Source: Pseudomonas fluorescens (lineage in GTDB: Bacteria; Pseudomonadota; Gammaproteobacteria; Pseudomonadales; Pseudomonadaceae). From it: DNA of 64,000 nucleotides. Location: the NCBI RefSeq assembly GCF_001648775.1, contig NZ_LVEJ01000023.1:124001-188000 (forward strand), given 5' to 3'. This document shows, piece by piece, positions 7,787-16,111 of the stretch. Made by a program: the position numbers and the translations under genes. Positions within the stretch are counted from its first letter, which is position 1; the number at the start of each line of letters is the position of its first letter. The notes beneath the pieces were generated by a model. The model was given only the letters and a program-made list of their open reading frames with translations, was not told where the DNA came from and ran no database searches.

Positions 7787-8656
7787 ATGTCTCGCTGGTT
7801 CAAACACATCGCAGCCCTCCTGATATTCACCCTCGCCCTTGGCGCCTGCAGTCGCGTCGGCCTGGCCTATCGCAATCTCGACGTGATCATTCCGTGGACG
7901 CTCAGCGACTATCTGGACATGAACGGCGAACAAAAGGACTGGTTCAACGAACGGCTCAAGGAGCACTTGAACTGGCATTGCACCACGCAATTGCCGGGTT
8001 ATCTGGACTGGCTTGATCGTTTACAGAACATGGTCGAGACCAATCAGATCACCGATGCTGCGTTGCAGGCGCGCACCGTCGAGGCCAAGCAGGCGATTGC
8101 CGAAACGGCAAAAGAAATCACGCCTTCGGCCATCGAGTTGTTGCAAGGTCTGGATGACAAGCAAGTGGCCGAGATGAATGACGCGTTTGCCAAGGATCTG
8201 CGCAAACGTCAGCAGGAGTACCTCAAACCCCCGCTTGATCAACAAATTGCCGAGCGTGGCGCGCGGATGGTCAAACGTCTGAACGACTGGCTGGGCCCCT
8301 TGAGTGCCACTCAAGAGCAGCGGGTAATGGCGTGGTCGACCGCGCTGGGCGATCAGTACACTCAGTGGATTGCCAACCGGGCCCATTGGCAGAAGCAGTT
8401 CAGTGCCGCCGTCGCCCAACGCAAAAGTCCTGAATTCCCACAGAGAATCGAGACGCTTCTGGTCAATCGCGAGAGTTTATGGACAGCGGATTACCGCAAG
8501 GCCTTCGCCGATACTGAAGCGCAGGGGCGTTCGCTGGCGGTGGATTTGATGGCCGAAAGTACACCGCAGCAGCGTCAGCGGCTGTTGAAGAAGATCGAGG
8601 GTGTACGCAAAGACTTCAACGACCTTAAATGCCTGAAGGCCACGCAAAAGCCCTGA
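7787..8656 (+). CDS. DUF6279 family lipoprotein
   Basis: A 289-residue protein beginning MSRWFKHIAALLIFTLALGA and followed by Cys, a lipobox (LGAC) that marks it for lipid attachment. The mature part is almost entirely helical and rich in charged residues, with the early motif AYRNLDVIIPWTLSDYLDMN typical of DUF6279. The start is the ATG at 7787, with AAGGA 7 bases upstream; a TTG two codons earlier is not needed. The family has no established function. Confidence 0.8.
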   Translation: MSRWFKHIAALLIFTLALGACSRVGLAYRNLDVIIPWTLSDYLDMNGEQKDWFNERLKEHLNWHCTTQLPGYLDWLDRLQNMVETNQITDAALQARTVEAKQAIAETAKEITPSAIELLQGLDDKQVAEMNDAFAKDLRKRQQEYLKPPLDQQIAERGARMVKRLNDWLGPLSATQEQRVMAWSTALGDQYTQWIANRAHWQKQFSAAVAQRKSPEFPQRIETLLVNRESLWTADYRKAFADTEAQGRSLAVDLMAESTPQQRQRLLKKIEGVRKDFNDLKCLKATQKP

Positions 8657-8671
8657 ATACAAAGAAATTAA

Positions 8672-8761
8672 ATGTGGGAGCGAGCCTGCTCGCGAATGCC
8701 GTGTGTCAGTCGCTTTATATGTCACTGACAGACCGTATTCGCGAGCAGGCTCGCTCCCACA
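8672..8761. repeat. REP doublet 2 (long type)
   Basis: Convergent pair, TGTGGGAGCGAGCCTGCTCG through CGAGCAGGCTCGCTCCCACA, about 46 bases between the hairpins. Loops CT and AG match. Lies between two convergent genes. Confidence 0.95.
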
Positions 8762-8778
8762 TGGTGATCTCTATGGAC

Positions 8779-9171
8779 TCAGGCGATCTGCGCTTTAGAC
8801 GCCACTTCGTCAAACGTCGCCTCAGCCAGCGCATCTTCCTGCTCATCCAGCACCTGACGCGGATGATCGTTGCCGGGAATGCTGCTGTCGATCAGGCTCA
8901 GCAGGCTGGACCCGCGTGGCGTCAGGACAAAATTGTTTCCGGTGCTGCCCTCTTCATCCGGACGCGGTGCGATGTAGCCGCGCAACAGCAGCAACCTTTC
9001 ATAGTCGCAGGCCAGCGTTTTCAGGTGATCAAGGTTCTCGATCGGCTCGCCCGCGCTGGCTTTTGCCGCCGCATAGTCTTCGGCGTAGGCCCGAGGGGCA
9101 AAACTGTGGCCGGCACTGTTCTGCACTTCGTGCAGCAAGCGTTCAATCAAATCCCAGTTATAAGTCGTCAT
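8779..9171 (-). CDS. DUF2513-like small winged-helix protein
   Basis: A 130-residue soluble protein starting MTTYNWDLIERLLHEVQNSA, which resembles the start of DUF2513 proteins (WDLIRKIL-type) often annotated as phage-like transcriptional regulators. The central part (LDHLKTLACDYERLLLLRGY, then FVLTPRGSSLLSLI) has the look of a winged helix with the usual wing sequence T-x-x-G. The C-terminal 30 residues are acidic. No clear neighbour relation: it is flanked by a REP and by the promoter region of the DUF899 gene. Regulator status is inference. Confidence 0.6.
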   Translation of the reverse strand: MTTYNWDLIERLLHEVQNSAGHSFAPRAYAEDYAAAKASAGEPIENLDHLKTLACDYERLLLLRGYIAPRPDEEGSTGNNFVLTPRGSSLLSLIDSSIPGNDHPRQVLDEQEDALAEATFDEVASKAQIA

Positions 9172-9261
9172 CCTGATACAACCTCCGGTGCGCGTGATTT
9201 ATGGCGCGTTCATAGGTTGTGACCGGAGTAGCCCGCCGCCGTTCAGCCGCATTTGCCGCGC

Positions 9262-9282
9262 CGACCGACCGGCGGTCTGTCG
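9262..9282. promoter_or_regulatory. Operator-like palindrome upstream of the DUF899 gene
   Basis: The 21-base sequence CGACCGACCGGCGGTCTGTC+G is a near-perfect inverted repeat of the kind bound by TetR-family dimers. It lies 65-85 bases before the DUF899 start and 25 bases before a second dyad at 9307. Confidence 0.4.
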
Positions 9283-9306
9283 ATTTCCCGCAGGGTTAAA
9301 CGACTA

Positions 9307-9319
9307 GTCTGAAACAGAC
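9307..9319. promoter_or_regulatory. Second operator-like palindrome, GTCTG-AAA-CAGAC
   Basis: Perfect 5-bp inverted repeat around AAA, 28 bases before the DUF899 start codon. It shares the GTCTG/CAGAC core with the dyad at 9262-9282, which suggests a common binding protein. Confidence 0.4.
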
Positions 9320-9346
9320 GGTTTCAACCCCGCAGGAGAAATCATC

Positions 9347-10081
9347 ATGAACGTTGAGAATCATCCGGTGGTATCGCGCGAAGAATGGCTCGCCGCCCGC
9401 AAGCAACATCTCGCCGACGAAAAAGCTTTCACCAAAGAGCGCGATCGCCTCAGCGCCAAACGTCGCGAGCTGCCGTGGGTAAAAGTTGATAAGGACTACC
9501 ACTTCCAGGGTCCGAACGGTGAATTGAAACTCGCTGATCTGTTCGGTAAACACAGCCAGTTAGTGGTTTACCACTTCATGTTTGCCAAGGATTGGGAGGA
9601 AGGTTGCCAGGGTTGCTCGTTCCTCAGCGACCATATCGATGGCGCCAACCAGCATCTCGCCCATCACGATATCGCCGTAGTGGCTGTTTCTCATGCGCCG
9701 TTCAACGAGTTCCAGGACTTTAAACGGCGAATGGGCTGGAAGTTTGATTGGGTGTCGTCAGAAGGTTGCGACTTCAACTACGACTTCGGTGTTTGCGCTC
9801 GGGCAGAAGATGTCGCTGCTGGAAACGCTACGTACAACTACGAAAAGACTGACAGCGCCGAAGAAGAAATGCCGGGGCTGAGCGTGTTCTATCGGGATGC
9901 AAACGGCGACATATTCCACACCTACTCCACCTATGCCCGCGGCCTCGACATGTTGGTCGGCGCCTACAACTACCTCGACCTCACGCCCAAGGGCAGGAAT
10001 GAAGACGAGATCATGGAGTGGGTGCGGCATCATGATCGGTATGAAGGAGCGAAAAAATCCAGTTGCTGCCACGGAAATTGA
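9347..10081 (+). CDS. DUF899 (thioredoxin-like) protein
   Basis: A 244-residue cytoplasmic protein of the DUF899 family, which has a thioredoxin-like fold. It starts MNVENHPVVSREEWLAARKQ. The family block FMFAKDWEEGCQGCSFLSDH contains a CxxC pair at the place of the thioredoxin active site; later motifs are VVAVSHAPFNEFQDFKRRMG, GLSVFYRD and FHTYSTYARGLD. The last residues, SSCCHGN, add a Cys-Cys pair. The family is often linked to TetR regulators; here none is adjacent, but two dyads lie in the promoter. Start supported by CAGGAG 8 bases upstream. Enzyme activity unproven. Confidence 0.85.
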   Translation: MNVENHPVVSREEWLAARKQHLADEKAFTKERDRLSAKRRELPWVKVDKDYHFQGPNGELKLADLFGKHSQLVVYHFMFAKDWEEGCQGCSFLSDHIDGANQHLAHHDIAVVAVSHAPFNEFQDFKRRMGWKFDWVSSEGCDFNYDFGVCARAEDVAAGNATYNYEKTDSAEEEMPGLSVFYRDANGDIFHTYSTYARGLDMLVGAYNYLDLTPKGRNEDEIMEWVRHHDRYEGAKKSSCCHGN

Positions 10082-10087
10082 ACCCCC

Positions 10088-10112
10088 TTGTGGGAGCAAG
10101 CTTGCTCCCACA
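10088..10112. repeat. Single REP-like palindrome
   Basis: GTGGGAGCAAGCTTGCTCCC+AC is a perfect self-complementary 22-mer just downstream of the DUF899 stop codon; a shortened relative of the REP hairpins without the CGCGAA tail. Confidence 0.8.
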
Positions 10113-10183
10113 GTTTCTGAACTTTTCCCTGGCTGATGGCCTCAACCCATTAACTGCCTTAACCGGAACTGAGGCCTGCCCCC

Positions 10184-10459
10184 ATGAAAACCCTGATCAA
10201 GCTCACTCTCGCCGCCACTCTCGCCTGCGCCCTGCCCGTCTGGGCCTGCACGCCGGAAGAAGCCACTGCCAAGCGCGAACAGTTGGCCAAGGAGGTCGCC
10301 AAGCTCACCGAGCAGAATCCGGCCAAGGCCAAGGAGATCAATGCCGAATTGCAGAAGATGGATCTGGGCACGGCCAGTAAGGATTTGCCGGATAAATGCC
10401 AATTGATTGATCAGCGCTTGAAAGAACTGGATACCGCCGAGAAAAAAGCCGACAGCTAA
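10184..10459 (+). CDS. Small periplasmic protein, unknown function
   Basis: A 91-residue protein with a signal peptide (MKTLIKLTLAATLACALPVW, cleavage after VWA) and a mature domain of about 70 residues that is helical and charged (CTPEEATAKREQLAKEVAKL, then QLIDQRLKELDTAEKKA). The mature chain has two cysteines (first residue and DKCQLID) that could form a disulphide joining the two helices. No enzyme motif. Not linked in an operon: DUF899 ends 102 bases before and a terminator-like hairpin follows. Confidence 0.7.
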   Translation: MKTLIKLTLAATLACALPVWACTPEEATAKREQLAKEVAKLTEQNPAKAKEINAELQKMDLGTASKDLPDKCQLIDQRLKELDTAEKKADS

Positions 10460-10471
10460 CAGCAAAAAAAT

Positions 10472-10525
10472 GCAGCCTGCGATAGCTCCTCAATCCTTGG
10501 AGCTGCCGAAGGCTGCGATCTTTTA
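10472..10525 (+). terminator. Imperfect hairpin with T-run, related to the repeat at 1291
   Basis: Arms GCAGCCTGCGATAGCTCC and GGAGCTGCCGAAGGCTGC pair in two blocks around a 9-base loop and are followed by GATCTTTT. It shares the GAAGGCTGCGATCT end with the repeat at 1291-1355. Likely terminates the gene ending at 10459. Confidence 0.6.
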
Positions 10526-10534
10526 TCCATGAAA

Positions 10535-10570
10535 ATGCATTAATGCATTTATTTATTTGCATTAACGCAT
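10535..10570. promoter_or_regulatory. Paired palindromes upstream of the cysteine-protease operon
   Basis: ATGCATTAATGCAT (10535-10548) is a perfect 14-bp palindrome. A second copy with one change, TGCATTAACGCA (10558-10569), has its centre 22 bases away, two helical turns. The AT-rich patch stands out from its surroundings and precedes the protease start by about 140 bases, which suggests cooperative binding of a regulator. Confidence 0.5.
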
Positions 10571-10707
10571 ATCCGTGACTAGGGTTACATCGAGCAACGA
10601 GATCGGAACCGGTCATCGAAGATGGCAACCGTTGAACACCGATCGCTCGACAACAGCGAAACACCACACAAGCTGGACGCTTGTTTTCACTCATGGAGGA
10701 TTGAAAA

Positions 10708-11292
10708 ATGTTAACCACACAAGCAACGCAATTCACCGGCGAATCACTGCCAAGGTGCCTGGCCGGTCACCTGCTTGACCCGCAACTTGCCGAGGTTGAA
10801 GCCGCTGGACAGCTCAGCGCCCTCGCCGCTGGCAGCCTCAACTTCAACATGCAGAAACAGACTCAGACCAACTGGTGCTGGGCGGCCGTTTCCGCCTCGG
10901 TCGGCAACTATTACGGCACCGGCAACTGGACTCAGTGCGGCGTCGCCAGCACCCAGCTCGACCGCAACTGCTGCAATCAGCCAGGGCCGTGCAACGTCTA
11001 TGGCTATCTGGATTCGGCGCTGCAAACCACCCGCAGCTACAACGGCATGAATCAGGGTTCGCTGCAGATGTCGGCCATTCAGAACCAGATCAGCATGGGC
11101 CGCCCGGTCGGCTTGCGCTGCGCCTGGTACGGCGGCGGTGCGCATTTCCTGACGATCTACGGCACCAACGGCGATTACGTATTGGTCGCAGACTCGATCT
11201 ACGGCTATTCGACCCGCGCGCTGAACGCATTCCCCCGTGCCTACAACGGCGGCGGCAACTGGACTCACACCTACTTCACGGTAAAAAACTAG
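10708..11292 (+). CDS. Papain-like cysteine protease
   Basis: A 194-residue protein with a papain-like core. The N-terminal 50 residues look like a propeptide or spacer; then QTQTNWCWAAVSASVGNYYG carries the catalytic Cys57 in the WCWA context seen in AvrRpt2/C39-like peptidases. His146 (YGGGAHFLTIYG) and Asp162 (VADSIYGY) complete the expected triad, and a Gln at 51 or 53 could form the oxyanion hole. There is no signal peptide, so secretion would need a dedicated system, or the protein acts inside the cell. Six other cysteines are present (17, 77, 88, 89, 95 and 138). GGAGG lies 9-13 bases before the ATG. The partner gene follows after 12 bases with its ribosome site overlapping the stop codon. 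Confidence 0.8.
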   Translation: MLTTQATQFTGESLPRCLAGHLLDPQLAEVEAAGQLSALAAGSLNFNMQKQTQTNWCWAAVSASVGNYYGTGNWTQCGVASTQLDRNCCNQPGPCNVYGYLDSALQTTRSYNGMNQGSLQMSAIQNQISMGRPVGLRCAWYGGGAHFLTIYGTNGDYVLVADSIYGYSTRALNAFPRAYNGGGNWTHTYFTVKN

Positions 11293-11304
11293 GAGGGCGA
11301 CATC

Positions 11305-11904
11305 ATGCAACTGACTTATCCAAAGGCGCCTTCCAACGGCGTACAGACTCTGCGTCCGGCACTGCAAGCGGCGCTGCAAACCCACGGCTTTGGCGCCAAT
11401 CGCCAGTTCGCCAACGCGGCACCTGCGAAGATCAGCCTCAGCGAGGCCTATCGCGGCTATTCGCTGAATCTGGAGGACCTGAGTCACGGCAAAGGCCTGA
11501 AAGATGCCCGCCTCGGCGACTGGCATTACCTGGTGTTTGCCGACGGCGTGACGATTGCCGATGCGCAATTGGCCGAGGTGCGCGGGCATGTCGAGTTCGC
11601 CTCGCTGAACCATGGCGATCACGCCGCCGCTACGGTGGGCGCGCTGAAACTGGCAGAGCAGGCACCGCAACTTCAGGGCAAGACCGTTGAGTTACGCGTG
11701 TTGTTTGTCTCAGCCCTGCACGTTGTCGCGATCTGGCTGCATGCCGAGGGTGAAGATGTACTGATCCCGATCGAGCCTACGCCGAAAGAACTGGCGACCA
11801 CCCGGTTGTACAGCGAGGCAACACTGCTCGCCGCACTGAAACCGGCGGCTGATCAGGCCAAGCGGCGCTTTGACGCCGACACCAGTGGCCAACTCGGCAA
11901 CTGA
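11305..11904 (+). CDS. Unknown partner protein of the cysteine protease
   Basis: A 199-residue soluble protein with no signal peptide or membrane segment. It begins MQLTYPKAPSNGVQTLRPAL and contains LGDWHYLVFADGVTIADAQL and a hydrophobic strand block VELRVLFVSALHVVAIWLH. I recognise no family. The AGGAGG ribosome site overlaps the TAG of the protease gene, so translation is probably coupled and the two products made in proportion. A strong terminator directly follows. Roles to consider are inhibitor, chaperone, or substrate of the protease; none can be picked from the sequence. Confidence 0.65.
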   Translation: MQLTYPKAPSNGVQTLRPALQAALQTHGFGANRQFANAAPAKISLSEAYRGYSLNLEDLSHGKGLKDARLGDWHYLVFADGVTIADAQLAEVRGHVEFASLNHGDHAAATVGALKLAEQAPQLQGKTVELRVLFVSALHVVAIWLHAEGEDVLIPIEPTPKELATTRLYSEATLLAALKPAADQAKRRFDADTSGQLGN

Positions 11905-11911
11905 TGGAGGA

Positions 11912-11941
11912 AAAAAAACCCGGACACTGTCCGGGTTTTTT
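11912..11941. terminator. Bidirectional rho-independent terminator
   Basis: AAAACCCGGACA-CTGTCCGGGTTTTTT: a 9-bp GC-rich stem flanked by A-run and T-run, between the protease operon and the convergent helicase gene; works in both directions. Confidence 0.9.
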
Positions 11942-11959
11942 CTGTGCGCCTGAAAAAGC

Positions 11960-13300
11960 TTACTCAGCCGCAGGCTCTGCTGGCTTGCGGCGCTTGAGCG
12001 GCGCCATGCCATCGCTGCTCACCAACGAGTCCGGCTTCGGACGGTTGGCGCTCTTGCGCTTGGTCGGCGTCTTGGCGGCGGTTTTTTTCTTGTCGCCCTT
12101 GGCGTCGGTCTTTTTCTTCTTCACGCCAACGGCTTTGCCCGAAGCCTTGACCTTTTTCGGTCCACCGTAGGTGCCTTTGACTTCCTTGATGGTGCGGCGC
12201 TCGAAGCTCTGCTTCAGGTAGCGCTCGATGCTCGACATCAGGTTCCAGTCGCCGTGGCAGATCAGCGAGATCGCCAGACCGTCGTTACCGGCACGACCGG
12301 TACGACCGATGCGGTGCACGTATTCGTCGCCGCTGCGTGGCATGTCGAAGTTGATCACCAGATCCAGACCATCAACGTCCAGACCACGGGCCGCGACGTC
12401 GGTGGCCACGAGAATCTTCACGCCGCCCTGCTTCAGACGGTCGATCGCCAGTTTGCGATCCTTCTGGTCTTTCTCGCCGTGCAGCACGAATGCTTTGTAT
12501 TCCTGAGCCACGAGCCGACCGTAGATGCGGTCGGCCATGGCGCGGGTGTTGGTGAAGACGATGGCCTTCTGATAGGTCTCGTTGGCCAGCAGCCAGTTCA
12601 CAATCTGCTCTTTGTGCTGGTTGTGGTCGGCAGTGATGATCTGCTGACGGGTGGTCGAGTTCAGCTGGCTGACCGCGTTGAGCTGCAAATGTTCAGGGTT
12701 GTTCAGCACCTTGGCGATCATCTCGCGCAGGCCGGAACCGCCGGTGGTGGCGGAGAACAGCATGGTCTGCTGACGGTTCGGGCATTCGTCGACCAGTCGC
12801 TGGACGTCTTCGGAGAAACCCATGTCGAGCATGCGGTCGGCTTCGTCGAGCACCAGCACTTCGACTTCTTTCAAGTCGAGGTTGCCGGCGTTGAGTTGCT
12901 CGATCATCCGGCCCGGGGTGCCGATGAGGATGTCCGGCACTTTGCGCAGCATCGCGGCCTGCACCTTGAAGTCTTCACCGCCGGTGATCAGGCCGGACTT
13001 GATGAAAGTGAACTGCGAAAAGCGTTCAACTTCCTTCAGCGTCTGCTGGGCCAGCTCGCGGGTCGGCAGCAGGATCAGCGTCTTGATGCTGACGCGAACC
13101 TTGGCCGGGCCGATCAGGCGATTGAGGATTGGCAGAACGAAAGCGGCGGTCTTGCCGCTACCGGTTTGCGCCGTCACCCGCAGATCACGCCCTTGGAGCG
13201 CCAGCGGGATGGCCGCGGCTTGCACAGGCGTTGGCTCGACAAATTTCAGCTCGGCCACAGCTTTAAGCAGGCGTTCGTGCAGGGCGAATTGGGAAAACAC
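11960..13300 (-). CDS. DEAD-box ATP-dependent RNA helicase
   Basis: A 446-residue helicase. In order: Q motif region (FVEPTPVQAAAIPLALQGRD), motif I AQTGSGKT, Ia PTRELAQQ, GG, Ib TPGR, II DEAD, III SAT, then in the second RecA domain IV VFTNTR, V ATDVAARGLD and VI HRIGRTGRAG. A lysine-rich C-terminal tail of about 75 residues (KKVKASGKAVGVKKKKTDAK onward) will bind RNA non-specifically. It belongs to the RhlE/SrmB-like group involved in ribosome assembly or RNA decay, especially in the cold. The start is a GTG at 13300 with GAGGT 7 bases before it; the frame continues upstream without a site. Divergent from the channel gene at 13492. Confidence 0.9.
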   Translation of the reverse strand: MFSQFALHERLLKAVAELKFVEPTPVQAAAIPLALQGRDLRVTAQTGSGKTAAFVLPILNRLIGPAKVRVSIKTLILLPTRELAQQTLKEVERFSQFTFIKSGLITGGEDFKVQAAMLRKVPDILIGTPGRMIEQLNAGNLDLKEVEVLVLDEADRMLDMGFSEDVQRLVDECPNRQQTMLFSATTGGSGLREMIAKVLNNPEHLQLNAVSQLNSTTRQQIITADHNQHKEQIVNWLLANETYQKAIVFTNTRAMADRIYGRLVAQEYKAFVLHGEKDQKDRKLAIDRLKQGGVKILVATDVAARGLDVDGLDLVINFDMPRSGDEYVHRIGRTGRAGNDGLAISLICHGDWNLMSSIERYLKQSFERRTIKEVKGTYGGPKKVKASGKAVGVKKKKTDAKGDKKKTAAKTPTKRKSANRPKPDSLVSSDGMAPLKRRKPAEPAAE

Positions 13301-13491
13301 GGGTGCTACCTCGAAGATATGCAAAAAAACAGCTGCATAGGTTACCGGTTTCGAGCGCTCAGGCCGAGTTTCTTTATACAAACGGACGTAATCAGTGGCT
13401 TTTTTGTTGCTCGATTTGTCTCCAACGGTAATACACAGCGTCTTAAATGCTCTAATCGCCCATCGCGTCCTACAGAAGAATCGTTACTCAT

Positions 13492-14790
13492 ATGGATTTC
13501 AAACAGCTCTGGCTCAACGCCCAGGACCTCTGGGGCACCCTCGAACAGCATCCACTCTTGCAGGCCGGCCTCGCGCTGACCGTGTTGCTAGTGATCGCGC
13601 TGGTACTCGGACGAGTGGCGCGCTATCTGATCCTGCACGCCAGCCGCATGCTCGGTCGCCAACCGGCGTTGCACTGGATCAACGACTTTCGACACAACAA
13701 GGTGTTTCAGCGTCTGGCGCAGATGACGCCATCGCTGGTGATCCAGTTCGGCCTGCATCTGGTGCCGGAACTGAGCAAAACCGCCATGACCTTTCTTGGC
13801 AACGTGGCGCTGTCGTTCACCATTCTGTTCCTGCTGCTCTCGGTCAGCGCCCTGCTCAATGCCCTGCTCGACATCTACGCACGCACCGAACATGCGCGCA
13901 CACGTTCGATCAAAGGCTATGTGCAACTGGCGAAAATGGTCTTGTACGTGTTCGGCGCGATCATCATCGTCGCCACGTTGATCGACCGCTCGCCGCTGTT
14001 GCTGCTGTCCGGTCTGGGTGCGATGTCGGCGGTGATTCTGTTGGTCTACAAGGACACGCTGCTGTCGTTCGTTGCCAGCGTGCAACTGACCAGCAACGAC
14101 ATGTTGCGCGTCGGTGACTGGATCGAAATGCCGCAGGTCGGCGCCGATGGCGACGTGGTCGACATCACGCTGCACACGGTCAAGGTGCAGAATTTCGACA
14201 AGACCATCGTCTCGATCCCGACCTGGCGGCTGATGTCCGAGTCGTTCAAGAACTGGCGCGGCATGCAGCAATCCGGCGGGCGACGGATCAAGCGCAGCCT
14301 GTTCATCGACGCCAGCGGCGTGCGCTTCATCCGTGATGACGAGGAAGAAAAACTCACCCAGGTGCACTTGCTCACCGACTACATGAGCCGCAAAAAAGCC
14401 GAACTCAAGGCGTGGAACGAGGCACAGGGCAATGTCGCGGCGATGTCGGCCAACCGCCGGCGCATGACCAACATCGGCACGTTCCGCGCCTATGCGCTGG
14501 CGTATCTGAAGAGCCATCCGGAGATTCAGCCGAACATGACCTGCATGGTCCGGCAGATGCAGACCACGGCGCAGGGTATTCCGCTGGAGATCTACTGCTT
14601 CACCCGCACCACGGCGTGGGCGGATTACGAGCGGATTCAGGGGGATATTTTTGATTATCTGCTGGCGGTGTTGCCGGAGTTTGGGCTGAGTCTGTATCAG
14701 CAGCCGAGTGGTGGGGATTTGCGGTCGGGGTTGTTGCCGGCGGTGCTCGGCGCGGCCAGCATCCCCGAGCCGCAGAAACACCTGATGTAA
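13492..14790 (+). CDS. MscS-type mechanosensitive channel, YbdG-like
   Basis: A 432-residue inner-membrane protein with about five N-terminal helices, an MscS pore helix region (LLSGLGAMSAVILLVYKDTL) and the beta domain (DMLRVGDWIEMP, then VDITLHTVKVQNFDKTIVSI). Length and the inserted segment around residues 260-330 fit E. coli YbdG rather than MscS itself. Such channels open on membrane tension and protect against osmotic downshock. REP doublet 3 follows the stop codon. Confidence 0.88.
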   Translation: MDFKQLWLNAQDLWGTLEQHPLLQAGLALTVLLVIALVLGRVARYLILHASRMLGRQPALHWINDFRHNKVFQRLAQMTPSLVIQFGLHLVPELSKTAMTFLGNVALSFTILFLLLSVSALLNALLDIYARTEHARTRSIKGYVQLAKMVLYVFGAIIIVATLIDRSPLLLLSGLGAMSAVILLVYKDTLLSFVASVQLTSNDMLRVGDWIEMPQVGADGDVVDITLHTVKVQNFDKTIVSIPTWRLMSESFKNWRGMQQSGGRRIKRSLFIDASGVRFIRDDEEEKLTQVHLLTDYMSRKKAELKAWNEAQGNVAAMSANRRRMTNIGTFRAYALAYLKSHPEIQPNMTCMVRQMQTTAQGIPLEIYCFTRTTAWADYERIQGDIFDYLLAVLPEFGLSLYQQPSGGDLRSGLLPAVLGAASIPEPQKHLM

Positions 14791-14802
14791 CCCAAAGATC
14801 AA

Positions 14803-14893
14803 ATGTGGGAGCGAGCCTGCTCGCGAATGCAATGTGTCAGTCGACCCATACTTATCTGACCCAACGCCTTCGCGAGCAGGCTCGCTCCCACAG
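14803..14893. repeat. REP doublet 3 (long type)
   Basis: Convergent pair of REP hairpins with matching CT/AG loops, 46 bases apart, between the convergent channel and EamA genes. Confidence 0.95.
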
Positions 14894-14896
14894 GGG

Positions 14897-15763
14897 TTAT
14901 GCAGCGACCGGTTTTTTTCGGATGCCCAGTCGGCTGATCCATACGGCGGCAAGGATGACGCTGCCACCCAGGAACAACCGCCCCAGTTCCTCATGCTGAT
15001 TCCAGATCAGCAGATTCAGCAGCAACCCCACCGGCACGTGCAGATTGTTCATCACCGCCAGCGTGCCGCCGTTGACCATGCACGCGCCCTTGTTCCACCA
15101 GTACATGCCCAGCGCGGTCGACACCAGACCGAGAAACAGCAACACGCCCCACTGCAGCGGCGCTTCAGGCAGAAAGTTGGCTTTGCCGAACATCAGGAAT
15201 GCAGGCAACACCACCGCCAGTGCGCCGAGGTAGAAGAAGCCAAAACGCCGGTAATGCGGCAGGTCGCTCGGGTGTTTCGCCACCAGATGCTTGTACATCA
15301 CCTGACCTGCGGCGTAGGTGAAGTTGGCCAGTTGCAGCAGCAGGAAGCCCATGAAAAAGTCCGGACTGATGCTGTCAAAGCGAATTACCGCTGCCCCGCC
15401 CACTGCGACCAGCGCCGCGATCAGCGCCCATGGATTGAAGCGGCGGTTCAGCGCATCTTCGATCAGCGTCACGTGCAGTGGCGTGAGGATGGTGAACAGC
15501 AACACCTCCGGCACCGTCAGCACGCGAAAGCTCAGGTACAGGCAAACGTAGGTCACGCCGAACTGCAGCGCGCCAATCACCAGCATGCCGCGCGTGAACG
15601 CAGGTTCCACCGAGCGCCAGCGAGTCAGCGGAATGAACACTAGCCCGGCCAGCACCACGCGCACCAGCACCGCAAAGTAACTGTCGACATGACCGGCGAG
15701 GTATTCGCCGATCAGACTGAAGGAAAACGCCTGGATCAGCGTGACAAAAAGTAGATAGCCCAT
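14897..15763 (-). CDS. EamA/DMT-family transporter
   Basis: A 288-residue protein with ten hydrophobic segments in two EamA halves (MGYLLFVTLIQAFSFSLIGE at the start; FFMGFLLLQLANFTYAAGQV at the beginning of the second half). Motif GMYWWNKG near the eighth helix is shared by carboxylate/amino-acid exporters of the family. The ATG at 15763 is taken as start; the open frame extends to 15955, but that part only translates a REP. The C-terminus is basic. Substrate not deducible. Confidence 0.83.
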   Translation of the reverse strand: MGYLLFVTLIQAFSFSLIGEYLAGHVDSYFAVLVRVVLAGLVFIPLTRWRSVEPAFTRGMLVIGALQFGVTYVCLYLSFRVLTVPEVLLFTILTPLHVTLIEDALNRRFNPWALIAALVAVGGAAVIRFDSISPDFFMGFLLLQLANFTYAAGQVMYKHLVAKHPSDLPHYRRFGFFYLGALAVVLPAFLMFGKANFLPEAPLQWGVLLFLGLVSTALGMYWWNKGACMVNGGTLAVMNNLHVPVGLLLNLLIWNQHEELGRLFLGGSVILAAVWISRLGIRKKPVAA

Positions 15764-15841
15764 GCTCGCCTCGAAATCGAATGGCGGCGACGATAGCGGT
15801 TTTCTGGTCTCACTGCGAATAGCCGGAAACACAAAATCCCC

Positions 15842-15934
15842 CCTGTGGGAGCGAGCCTGCTCGCGAAGGCAGAGTGTCAGACGGCAGATTCTTGTCTGAT
15901 ACACCGCTTTCGCGAGCAGGCTCGCTCCCACAAG
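15842..15934. repeat. REP doublet 4 (long type)
   Basis: Convergent hairpins with CT/AG loops between the EamA gene and the azoR terminator; the inner ends read CGCGAAGGCAGAG and CGCTTTCGCG. Confidence 0.95.
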
Positions 15935-15964
15935 GAGTTTTGTGTTGTTCATCAAATCGTGGGC

Positions 15965-16002
15965 AAAAAAAAGCCCGATCTCGCTAAAGCGTTCAATCGG
16001 GC
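15965..16002 (-). terminator. Rho-independent terminator of azoR
   Basis: Read on the minus strand: GCCCGAT, a 16-base loop that itself contains CGCTTTAGCG, ATCGGGC, then eight T. It lies about 110 bases after the azoR stop codon and is correctly oriented for it. Confidence 0.8.
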
Positions 16003-16111
16003 GACAGCACTCAGGAGCAACAAGTGCAAAGGGAGGTTCGATGCGCGTAGAGCCTTGAAGGGGTTGCGCCAGGTCACTTAAACAATCGGCGATTATCTGG
16101 CGATTAACATA

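Noticed and set aside
12254..13579. A 441-codon open frame on the plus strand opposite the DEAD-box helicase
   Set aside because: High-GC genes give long antisense frames; the translation shows no domain and the helicase on the other strand has every motif.
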